A DNA stretch of 21,940 nucleotides. It comes from a virus. The stretch lies in IMG/VR virus record IMGVR_UViG_3300043436_000848, positions 1-21,940 of that record. One strand, 5' to 3'. Positions 1 to 5,737 of this stretch are shown here, piece after piece (position 1 is the first letter of the stretch; each line of letters begins with the position of its first letter). A program made the position numbers and the translations under genes. The notes below the pieces were generated by a model. It had not been told where the DNA came from and ran no database searches. It was given only the letters and a program-made list of their open reading frames with translations.

Positions 1-16
1 AATAAAACACGAACAA

Positions 17-217
17 ATGAAAACAGATAGAATAGTAATACAAGTACTCCACCAAATCGCAGAACGTAGCGAAAAGGGACTTGAAAAATACGGAACTAAC
101 TTAGAAAGAACAGACCTTGAAACCTTAGATTGGGTACAACACGCACAAGAAGAGGCAATGGACTTATGCCTATATTTAGAAAGAATTAAAGAGCAAATTA
201 AAAACAAACAGTTATGA
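17..217 (+). CDS. Small phage protein, possibly MazG/DUF5664-like
   Basis: A 66-residue, largely helical, charged protein. The pattern KYGTNLERTDL, then HAQEEAMDLCLYLER, resembles short phage proteins whose KYGT and EEAxDxxxYL motifs recall nucleotide-pyrophosphohydrolase (MazG-type) helices, where Glu/Asp residues bind metal. Only one such helix is present, so enzyme activity is doubtful. It is the first complete gene of a run of overlapping small genes. Its TGA overlaps the ATG of the next gene (ATGA at 214-217), which implies translational coupling. The family link is from recall of the motif, not from a search. Confidence 0.6.
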   Translation: MKTDRIVIQVLHQIAERSEKGLEKYGTNLERTDLETLDWVQHAQEEAMDLCLYLERIKEQIKNKQL

Positions 218-450
218 GTTACGAACACAAAGCAAACACGGGTACCCTTTTCCCTAACAACAAAAAGGCGGACAATCACCCGGACTACAAAGGTAAGATT
301 AAGGTAGGCGAACAAGAGTACGACATCGCAGGGTGGGTTAAGACAACTGACAAAGGACAATTTTTGTCTCTTAAACTTTCAGAGCCGTTCAAACCAGAAC
401 CGCAGAACACCAGCGAAAAAATTGCTAACTCTTCAGGTCTTCCGTTTTGA
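214..450 (+). CDS. Small DUF736-like phage protein with SSB-like C-terminal tip
   Basis: A 78-residue hydrophilic protein. The N-terminus (SYEHKANTGTLFPNNKKADNHPDYKG) and the later GWVKTTDKGQFLSLKL follow a pattern common in small phage and mobile-element proteins related to DUF736, a predicted small beta-sheet fold. The last residues, GLPF, resemble the C-terminal tip of single-stranded-DNA-binding proteins (DDxPF), although the preceding acidic residues are missing. It is coupled by 4-nt overlaps to both neighbours. A role in phage DNA metabolism is an inference. The molecular function is unknown. Confidence 0.7.
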   Translation: MSYEHKANTGTLFPNNKKADNHPDYKGKIKVGEQEYDIAGWVKTTDKGQFLSLKLSEPFKPEPQNTSEKIANSSGLPF

Positions 451-677
451 GAGTAGCAGAACTCACCGCGCTCAATGGCTTTCTTCGGGAGGCTATTGGG
501 TCGCGCTTGGAAACTGAAAGTATGCGGTCTTTTTGCAGACGGTCTAAAGTTCAGTCAAGCCAAGTTAAGAAACTACTAAACAACGAAGGCGGACTAAACA
601 CCACAACAGTACAACGAATAGCACACGCACTAATAGATAGCAGATATGAAGCAGACAGCAGTACAATGGTTTTTTAA
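447..677 (+). CDS. Putative helix-turn-helix DNA-binding protein
   Basis: A 76-residue basic protein. Residues about 25-63 (SMRSFCRRSKVQSSQVKKLL, then GLNTTTVQRIAHAL) fit an XRE/Cro-type helix-turn-helix: helix, short turn, recognition helix (SSQVKKLL), and a final helix typical of this class. It is about the size of a Cro protein. The chosen start is TTG at 447, which overlaps the upstream stop (TTGA). An internal ATG at 522 would remove the first helix, so TTG is preferred. The 3' end overlaps the next gene by 32 nt. It is likely a phage transcription regulator; its target cannot be read from the sequence. Confidence 0.6.
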   Translation: MRVAELTALNGFLREAIGSRLETESMRSFCRRSKVQSSQVKKLLNNEGGLNTTTVQRIAHALIDSRYEADSSTMVF

Positions 678-933
678 CCAACTTGAAGGTATAAAAGATT
701 ACGAGAATTTTTACACTCGCAATTATATGGAAATAGACGCTTTATTCAATGAAGCTAAAAGAATGGAGATTGAACAAACTAAAATCTATTCTATTGACAA
801 GGAGTTATTTAAGCGTTTGCCAATAGAAGCGGTTAATTACGCTTCGTGTAGTGTTACACATTCACAGTATTTCACAACTAAAATGCACCTTGATAAATTC
901 AAAGCAAATTATGAAGCGCAGGAAACCAATTGA
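646..933 (+). CDS. Hypothetical phage protein (MKQTAVQW family)
   Basis: A 95-residue protein beginning MKQTAVQWFFNQLEG, an opening often seen in short uncharacterised proteins of Bacteroidetes phages. A helical segment with many Glu and Lys residues follows (FNEAKRMEIEQTKIYSIDKELFKRL). There is no catalytic motif, signal peptide or membrane segment. It overlaps the upstream HTH gene by 32 nt and the next small ORF by 23 nt, as expected for a compact early operon. Function unknown. Confidence 0.65.
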   Translation: MKQTAVQWFFNQLEGIKDYENFYTRNYMEIDALFNEAKRMEIEQTKIYSIDKELFKRLPIEAVNYASCSVTHSQYFTTKMHLDKFKANYEAQETN

Positions 934-1036
934 CAAGAACCATGTCAAATATCGTAGTCAAAGACGGACTAAAACCGATTACACCCGTTTCATCTTTCAA
1001 TTACCAGCTTTCGAGCGACTGAACCCCGAAGAGTAA
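911..1036 (+). CDS. Very small basic protein
   Basis: A 41-residue ORF from the ATG at 911, rich in Lys/Arg (MKRRKPIDKNHVKYRSQRR) and ending just before a hairpin terminator. The same frame is open further upstream to an ATG at 851, but that start lies deep inside the previous gene, so 911 is preferred. It is supported by its position between gene end and terminator with an ordinary short overlap, and by a strongly basic composition that could suit nucleic-acid binding. No family recognised. Confidence 0.4.
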   Translation: MKRRKPIDKNHVKYRSQRRTKTDYTRFIFQLPAFERLNPEE

Positions 1037-1048
1037 CGGGGTTTTTTT
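1022..1048 (+). terminator. Rho-independent terminator after first gene run
   Basis: The inverted repeat ACCCCG ... CGGGGT (1022-1027 with about 1036-1041) encloses an 8-nt loop and is followed directly by seven T residues (1042-1048). The left arm lies within the last codons of the small ORF ending at 1036. It separates the first gene run from the promoter and operon that follow. Confidence 0.8.
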
Positions 1049-1075
1049 GTTGGTTAAAAAATAATTGTATATTTG
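1046..1075 (+). promoter_or_regulatory. Host-type Bacteroidetes promoter (TTG / TAnnTTTG)
   Basis: TTTG at 1046-1049 and TATATTTG at 1068-1075 match the Bacteroidetes -33 and -7 elements (TTG or TTTG, then TAnnTTTG), with an 18-nt gap. The site lies in the only clear intergenic gap of this region, directly after a terminator and 17 nt before the ATG at 1093. It should drive the operon holding the sigma-like and terminase genes using the host RNA polymerase. Activity is inferred from consensus match and position. Confidence 0.65.
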
Positions 1076-1092
1076 ACCAAAAAATTAACCAC

Positions 1093-1350
1093 ATGGAATA
1101 TATCTTTTTAATTGCTTTGGGATGGTTTATACAAGAGTTTGAGCCGTTTAAATATTTAGCTGATTACATCTACACTAAATTAAAGCCTAACAGCCTTATT
1201 GAGTATGTCTTCGGCTCGTTGGAGTGTTGGCAATGCTGTACATTTTGGAGTGCCTTAGCTATTACTTGGTCCTTTGAAAAGGCGGTTGTAGCTTCCTTTA
1301 TTACTTTTGCCCTACAAATGCTACACGAAGGATGGATGCGCAGGAGATAA
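1093..1350 (+). CDS. Small membrane protein with Cys motif
   Basis: An 85-residue hydrophobic protein. Two or three membrane segments can be seen: about 2-18 (YIFLIALGWFIQEF), about 50-60 and about 62-80 (VVASFITFALQML). Between them is CWQCCTFWSALAITW, a CxxC-type pattern followed by FW that recalls small DUF1360-like membrane proteins of phages. It is the first gene of the operon behind the host-type promoter. Its end overlaps the next gene by 19 nt. Function unknown; the Cys cluster could bind metal or form disulphides. Confidence 0.65.
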   Translation: MEYIFLIALGWFIQEFEPFKYLADYIYTKLKPNSLIEYVFGSLECWQCCTFWSALAITWSFEKAVVASFITFALQMLHEGWMRRR

Positions 1351-1535
1351 GCCTATTTGAAACCCTTTACGACGAGTTTAACTCAGGCAAGGTTAATAAA
1401 GTGACCATTGTACGGGTGCGAGATGTTTATAACAAGTATGCAGATAAGCCCGTGAACTATTGCATGTGTTCGAGCGTTCAAAGACGAATATACGCTAAGG
1501 ACTTTTTAACGTGGTATGCGGAGTTTAATAGATAA
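1332..1535 (+). CDS. Hypothetical protein with CMCSS motif
   Basis: A 67-residue protein. The central sequence NYCMCSSVQRRIYAKDFLTWY (given in part) has two cysteines one residue apart, followed by a basic and aromatic stretch. The N-terminal part is helical. Similar short proteins are found next to terminase regions of Bacteroidetes phages, but I know of no function. The start at 1332 lies inside the previous gene, and the end overlaps the sigma-like gene by 20 nt, so the three genes are probably translationally coupled. Confidence 0.6.
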   Translation: MDAQEISLFETLYDEFNSGKVNKVTIVRVRDVYNKYADKPVNYCMCSSVQRRIYAKDFLTWYAEFNR

Positions 1536-2019
1536 GTTCTATACTGACAACTATACATTGTTGGTGAGTGCTGCGAAAAGACGAATAACGCAGTTAAAGA
1601 AATCTATTGAGCCCGAAAGCCTTGTTTCATCGTCCTATTTGTACTTAGTAGGTAAAGCGGACACAATCCAAGAAGAAGAAATTGAGCGTCTTGCCTTTGG
1701 GTTTATTTACTTTGAATTGATGCGATACAACTCACAAACGAATTTAAAGGAGCGGGTAAACTCAGTGGATTTAGAATTTGATATTTCAGACATGAATAAC
1801 CAATCGAACAATATACTACTTAAAATAGATGTAAGCGACTTTGAAAACACGTTGGATAGAGTAGATGCAATACTTTGGGGGGTATATTATAACAAGGGAA
1901 TAACTACAAAGCGAGATTTAGCGGACCATTTTAACATTGACCCGTCAAGTGCATTGATTTACATTAACGAATTGAAGCAAAAATTTAGAAATTATGTTGA
2001 AGATAAAAGAGAATTATGA
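1516..2019 (+). CDS. Sigma-factor-like transcription protein
   Basis: A 167-residue protein with the layout of a small sigma factor. The N-terminal helical part (about 8-80; SLVSSSYLYL, then IERLAFGFIYFELMRY) resembles sigma region 2. A linker follows. The C-terminal part (about 115-165) contains GITTKRDLADHFNIDPSSAL and INELKQKFRNYVED, a helix-turn-helix arrangement like region 4. It sits behind a host-type promoter and upstream of the terminase, where late-gene regulators are common. No other protein in the window looks like an RNA-polymerase-binding factor, so it is the best candidate to recognise the four TAACCA-N13-TTACTTAT elements. The assignment is by pattern; a general HTH regulator is the alternative. 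Confidence 0.6.
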   Translation: MRSLIDKFYTDNYTLLVSAAKRRITQLKKSIEPESLVSSSYLYLVGKADTIQEEEIERLAFGFIYFELMRYNSQTNLKERVNSVDLEFDISDMNNQSNNILLKIDVSDFENTLDRVDAILWGVYYNKGITTKRDLADHFNIDPSSALIYINELKQKFRNYVEDKREL

Positions 2020-2230
2020 AGATGTAACAATTGAATACTCATTGAATGGAGTTCGGGTTACGAAAAAACTTAAAGACATTACAGAACAGGAAATTGAATC
2101 GGCTGAGAAATGTGGGGTTCATTTGGCTAAGTACTTTGAAAAGACGGTTGAACCAACCGAAGAACCAACCGAACTACCAACTATAGCATACGAAGGTATA
2201 GAGGTTAAACCTAAGCGCAAAAGAAAATGA
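1994..2230 (+). CDS. Hypothetical acidic protein with basic tail
   Basis: A 78-residue protein. The N-terminal half alternates charged and hydrophobic residues (VTIEYSLNGVRVTKKLKDI), suggesting a small beta-alpha fold. A low-complexity linker follows with the repeated unit EPTEEPTELPT, and the tail is very basic (KPKRKRK). Such tails often contact nucleic acid. It overlaps the sigma-like gene by 26 nt, and its stop overlaps the next ATG (ATGA at 2227-2230). Function unknown. Confidence 0.6.
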   Translation: MLKIKENYEDVTIEYSLNGVRVTKKLKDITEQEIESAEKCGVHLAKYFEKTVEPTEEPTELPTIAYEGIEVKPKRKRK

Positions 2231-2397
2231 AAATTAGCAACGTATTCGCTTTTTTAGTCGCTTGCCTTACGTTCACCGCAGCGTTGAGTTTGATTTACCA
2301 CGAGACCGACTTAGTAATGACATTTTCGGGATGGTCACTTATAAGTTACATTTGTTACCTAATTGCCATAACGGGCGAAAACGAACACAATGGCTAA
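2227..2397 (+). CDS. Tiny two-helix membrane protein
   Basis: A 56-residue ORF that fills what would otherwise be a 159-nt gap. The translation starts MKISNVFAFLVACLTFTAAL, a clear hydrophobic segment, followed by a polar turn (YHETDLV) and a second hydrophobic segment (about 33-49, FSGWSLISYICYLIAI), with a polar end. It couples to its neighbours by ATGA upstream and an 8-nt overlap downstream. Two short membrane helices with a small loop could be a small inner-membrane or holin-like protein, but the position away from the lysis genes argues for an unknown role. Confidence 0.55.
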   Translation: MKISNVFAFLVACLTFTAALSLIYHETDLVMTFSGWSLISYICYLIAITGENEHNG

Positions 2398-2584
2398 TTA
2401 CTACCTACTCGACGCAGGGAAGAACATGACACGCTTTGCAATGGCTCTTGAAAGTGAACTAAAAGCCCATGAAGCCCATGTAGTGATGTATTTAACCGAT
2501 GTGGACGGATTGATGTGTTTAGAGGAAATAAGCGAAGATGAATTTTTAGACCATTATAGCAACAAAAAGACGAAAGAGAAATAA
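2390..2584 (+). CDS. Hypothetical small acidic protein
   Basis: A 64-residue protein with a predicted alpha/beta mix: MANYYLLDAGKNMTRFAMAL, a helix, a strand (HVVMYLTDVDG), then an acidic stretch (EEISEDEFLDHY). No motif is recognised. It sits directly before the small terminase gene with one intervening base, in the same operon, so it is likely expressed with the packaging genes. Confidence 0.55.
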   Translation: MANYYLLDAGKNMTRFAMALESELKAHEAHVVMYLTDVDGLMCLEEISEDEFLDHYSNKKTKEK

Positions 2585-2585
2585 T

Positions 2586-3023
2586 ATGGGAAAGCCTAAA
2601 TACATAGATACACCAGAAAGACTACTAGAGTTATTCAAAGACTACGTAAAGCACGAAGCAGATAACCCCATGTACAAAGTCGAGTATGTAGGTAAGGACG
2701 GAAGAATAGAAAAGACCCCACTACCAACCCCGATTACATTTGAGGGCTTTGAGTGCTACCTATTCGAGTTGGAAATAATTAACGATTTAGGGGATTACGC
2801 AAGTAATAAGGACGGGAGATATTCTGATTATGCCACCATCATCACGCATATTAGAAACCATTGCTTCGTTCACAACTTCAAAGGGGCAGCCGTTAAATTA
2901 TTTGACCCGAATTTGATTGCACGTAAACTCGGAATAAAAGACGGAACGGACGTAACTACGGGAGGTGACAAACTTAACCAACCAATCACGGTTAAGATAG
3001 TAAGCAATGGAGATGCAAATTAA
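2586..3023 (+). CDS. terS: Terminase small subunit, P22 gp3-like
   Basis: A 145-residue protein that matches in layout the DNA-packaging protein gp3 of phage P22: an N-terminal helical part (RLLELFKDYVKHEADNPMYK), a central variable stretch with PITFEGFECYLFE, and the C-terminal pattern GAAVKLFDPNLIARKLGIKDG, which parallels the P22 pattern GAAADLLNANIIARDLGLKE. In P22, gp3 forms a ring that recognises the packaging start site and regulates the large subunit. The usual partner lies close downstream, separated only by one tiny overlapping ORF. The family call rests on recalled similarity. The packaging (pac or cos) site itself cannot be identified here. Confidence 0.75.
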   Translation: MGKPKYIDTPERLLELFKDYVKHEADNPMYKVEYVGKDGRIEKTPLPTPITFEGFECYLFELEIINDLGDYASNKDGRYSDYATIITHIRNHCFVHNFKGAAVKLFDPNLIARKLGIKDGTDVTTGGDKLNQPITVKIVSNGDAN

Positions 3024-3168
3024 TATAATGTGCGCCAAGGTTGAAGAGTACATTTTTCAGCGTAAAGGCGTTAATGTAACTATTGACCGCTTACAAATGA
3101 TTGACCCCCGTCAGTTTTCGATGTTGGTGCAAGCCTACCAAATAGCAAATGGAAATACAAGCGACTAA
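3007..3168 (+). CDS. Tiny ORF bridging the terminase genes
   Basis: A 53-residue ORF (begins MEMQINIMCAKVEEYIFQRK) that starts inside the small terminase gene (17-nt overlap) and ends inside the large terminase gene (20-nt overlap). It exactly fills a 125-nt gap in a region where every other gene is packed the same way. The product is helical and moderately charged, with no recognised motif. A role in coupling translation of the two terminase subunits is possible. Support is positional only. Confidence 0.5.
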   Translation: MEMQINIMCAKVEEYIFQRKGVNVTIDRLQMIDPRQFSMLVQAYQIANGNTSD

Positions 3169-4297
3169 TATCTTCGCCCGTAATTGGGACGCACTAAACA
3201 GCGACAAACGTTTTATCATAAATCAGGGAGGGTCAAGGTCAAGTAAGACATATTCGCTTTGTCAAATGATTATCGTTTACTGCGTTCAAAACCCTAACAA
3301 AGTGGTAAGTATAGTTCGTAAAACCTTCCCAGCGTTGAGGGCTACGGTTATGCGGGACTTCTTCGAGATTATGAAGGACTTGGAGATTTACGAAAAGTCG
3401 AACCATAATATGTCAGAGAATATATACTTCTTTCCTAATGGGAGTATAGTCGAGTTCTTTTCAGTCGATAATGAGCAGAAAATACGTGGTAGAAAAAGGG
3501 ATTTAGGGTGGTGCAATGAAGCTAATGAGTTATGGTTTGAGGACTTTCAACAGTTAAACATGAGAACCGAAGAAAAGTTAATCTTTGACTACAACCCGTC
3601 GGATAGTTCAAGTTGGCTATACAAGTTACCGCCTGAAGAAAGCGTACTAATCAAGTCTACATACCGTGACAATCCTTTTTTGCCCGAAAGCATTAAACGA
3701 CAAATTGAAGACCTTAAACGAACCGACGAAGCCTTATATCAAATTTACGCACTTGGTGAAAAGGCAATAAGCAAATCTAACATATACAACAACTGGACGT
3801 TCTTAGGTAGGAAGCCTCAACGCTTTCAGTCCTACGTTTACGGGCTTGACTTCGGTTACAATCACCCCACCGCTTTAATAAGGGTCTATTGGTCCGACGG
3901 TGACATTTGGATAGAACCTGTAATTTACGAAAGCTACTTGACCACGTCCGAACTAATCGAAAAGTTTAAGCAACTGGAGATTGAAAAGACGGTAGATATT
4001 TTAGCGGATTACTCACGCCCTGAAATAATAGCCGAACTTCAAAACGCAGGTTACAACGTGAACAACGCTAACAAGGCGGTTAAGATGGGTATAAACTTCG
4101 TCAAGACCTTTGGGGTTTATTGTCAGGAAGACGAAGCCTTAAAAAAGGAATACGAAAACTACAAATGGAAAAAGGTAGGGGACATCATTACGGAGGAACC
4201 CGTTAAGCTATACGACGATGCAATGGATGCCGTAAGGTATGCTACAACCTACATTAAAGAGATGTACTATACCGACGACCAATACTTCGCCTTCTAA
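3149..4297 (+). CDS. terL: Terminase large subunit
   Basis: A 382-residue packaging motor protein of the PBSX/Terminase_3 type. The N-terminal ATPase domain has Walker A GGSRSSKT (27-34), a Walker B region near DLGWCNEANE (118-127, with the catalytic Glu probably 124 or 127) and a motif III-like IFDYNPS (145-151). The C-terminal RNase H-fold nuclease has the expected acidic residues: D234 in YGLDFGY, D287 in ILADYS, and D356/D357/D360 in LYDDAMDAVRY. Both domains are complete, though total length is at the short end for the family. It pumps DNA into proheads through the portal and cuts the concatemer. It ends this operon. Confidence 0.93.
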   Translation: MEIQATNIFARNWDALNSDKRFIINQGGSRSSKTYSLCQMIIVYCVQNPNKVVSIVRKTFPALRATVMRDFFEIMKDLEIYEKSNHNMSENIYFFPNGSIVEFFSVDNEQKIRGRKRDLGWCNEANELWFEDFQQLNMRTEEKLIFDYNPSDSSSWLYKLPPEESVLIKSTYRDNPFLPESIKRQIEDLKRTDEALYQIYALGEKAISKSNIYNNWTFLGRKPQRFQSYVYGLDFGYNHPTALIRVYWSDGDIWIEPVIYESYLTTSELIEKFKQLEIEKTVDILADYSRPEIIAELQNAGYNVNNANKAVKMGINFVKTFGVYCQEDEALKKEYENYKWKKVGDIITEEPVKLYDDAMDAVRYATTYIKEMYYTDDQYFAF

Positions 4298-4330
4298 TAA
4301 CCACAAATTACAATCCTTACTTATTAGGGT
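4298..4330 (+). promoter_or_regulatory. Bipartite late-promoter-like element, copy 1
   Basis: TAACCA at 4298-4303, a 13-nt spacer, TTACTTAT at 4317-4324, then TAGGGTA running into the ATG at 4331. It is identical in both boxes and spacing to three other intergenic copies (8413, 10220, 12774). It precedes the tail-tip unit. It does not match TAnnTTTG, so it probably uses a phage factor. The short distance to the ATG implies a leaderless or nearly leaderless mRNA. Confidence 0.7.
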
Positions 4331-5737
4331 ATGGCAATGACACTAATAGCAGCACCGCAGGAATTTACACCCGCATTTAATCCGTGTAAGTTTATATTCA
4401 ACTCGACGAATAATAACAACGAAGGGTTTAGATACATATTTGATATTTACATACAAGGCACGGCAAACAAAATAGCTGAGTACCGAGTACTTCCAACGTA
4501 CGGGACGGGTTTCGGTGAAATCGATTTAAGTAAGTTACTAAGTTCAAAAGTAGCCCCCGATTTTCAACCTACAAACTATTCAGAAAGTGACACGCCCATT
4601 TCACGATTTAACTATGATGTAAAGGTAGGCGAAGAGTACATAGTAACTTACACTTACTTAGCTAACTTAGTCGATAACGGCGGGAACGTTAAGATAACAC
4701 CAACGGTAGCACACACGTTTCAGGTAGGCGACCAAGTTGTAATGAATGCAGGAACTAACACTTTAATCACGGGGCTTTGGACGGTGGTGGCAATCACGGG
4801 AACTACCGACTTTACTATTTCGGCTTTGTGGTCCAACGTGACGAACCCCGCAGCAGATGGGACGGTAACTTATGCGGACAAGAGAAAGACGGTTATAAGG
4901 GACATTGAAAGCGAATTAAACTATTGGGTATTTAACGGGGCGGTGTCATGGACTAAATTTAATGGGTATAATCTTAATCAATATTTATTAAACAATTCAA
5001 GTGCTTTATTACTTACGTCTTTTCCGTATAGGGACATGACAATAACACCTAACCAAGAACTTTGGTTTAATGGCTTTAACAATGCCGTGACGGGTCGGAT
5101 GGTATTTAACAACTCAAACGGCGACTCATTTTATTACGATGTTACGAATACTGAAATAACTACCCAGTTATGCGTGGCAAGTCCTTTTTTAAATTTGACG
5201 GTGCTTAGTGGTACGTTGCCTTTGATTAAACCTAATACAACGTCTTATGAAGTTTATTTTATTGACGATACACCACCTACCGACTCGCAAACGTACACTT
5301 TCAATATTGACCAACGCTGTGCAATCAATGACTATTATTTAGTGTTTTTGGATAGGATGGGTTCTTGGGGTTCGTTTGCATTTCAACTTAGAGCATACGA
5401 AAACGGGACAAGCGCAAAGCAATCATTTAACAAAGATGTACAAGGTTTTGTAAGTGGTGGTGAATGGTCATACGAAAGTTATGAAGCGGGGCTTACCACG
5501 TATTCAAGTACGGTGGAAAAGACGTATACGCTAAACAGTAATTGGATGAGCGAAGACATGGCGGTTTACTTTCAGGAACTCATTACATCGCCTGTAGTGT
5601 ACTTTTGGGACGGTGCTAAATACTTGGCTTGTATAATTCAAGAAACTTCGTTTGAAGTGGAAAAGCAACGCAATAAGAATCTAATAAAAAAGACGGTCAC
5701 AATTAAGCTGGCAAACCAAGACAAGGTAAATATATGA
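4331..5737 (+). CDS. Tail-tip / minor tail structural protein
   Basis: A 468-residue, beta-rich virion protein. The start (MAMTLIAAPQEFTPAFNPCKFIFNST, in part) is typical of a large uncharacterised tail protein family of Bacteroidetes phages. Residues about 112-183 form what looks like an inserted domain: GNVKITPTVAHTFQVGDQVV, then TGLWTVVAITGTTDFTISAL and GTVTYADKRK, a small beta-barrel pattern also found elsewhere as a repeat in phage tail proteins. It is first in a two-gene unit behind late-element copy 1 and is coupled (ATGA) to the next large tail gene. By context it is a distal tail or baseplate component. Exact role unknown. Confidence 0.65.
   Translation: MAMTLIAAPQEFTPAFNPCKFIFNSTNNNNEGFRYIFDIYIQGTANKIAEYRVLPTYGTGFGEIDLSKLLSSKVAPDFQPTNYSESDTPISRFNYDVKVGEEYIVTYTYLANLVDNGGNVKITPTVAHTFQVGDQVVMNAGTNTLITGLWTVVAITGTTDFTISALWSNVTNPAADGTVTYADKRKTVIRDIESELNYWVFNGAVSWTKFNGYNLNQYLLNNSSALLLTSFPYRDMTITPNQELWFNGFNNAVTGRMVFNNSNGDSFYYDVTNTEITTQLCVASPFLNLTVLSGTLPLIKPNTTSYEVYFIDDTPPTDSQTYTFNIDQRCAINDYYLVFLDRMGSWGSFAFQLRAYENGTSAKQSFNKDVQGFVSGGEWSYESYEAGLTTYSSTVEKTYTLNSNWMSEDMAVYFQELITSPVVYFWDGAKYLACIIQETSFEVEKQRNKNLIKKTVTIKLANQDKVNI

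Noticed and set aside
1086-1112. TAACCA at 1086-1091 next to the start of the membrane-protein gene.
   Set aside because: At N13 the sequence is TTTTTAAT, not TTACTTAT, and the region already has a good host-type promoter.
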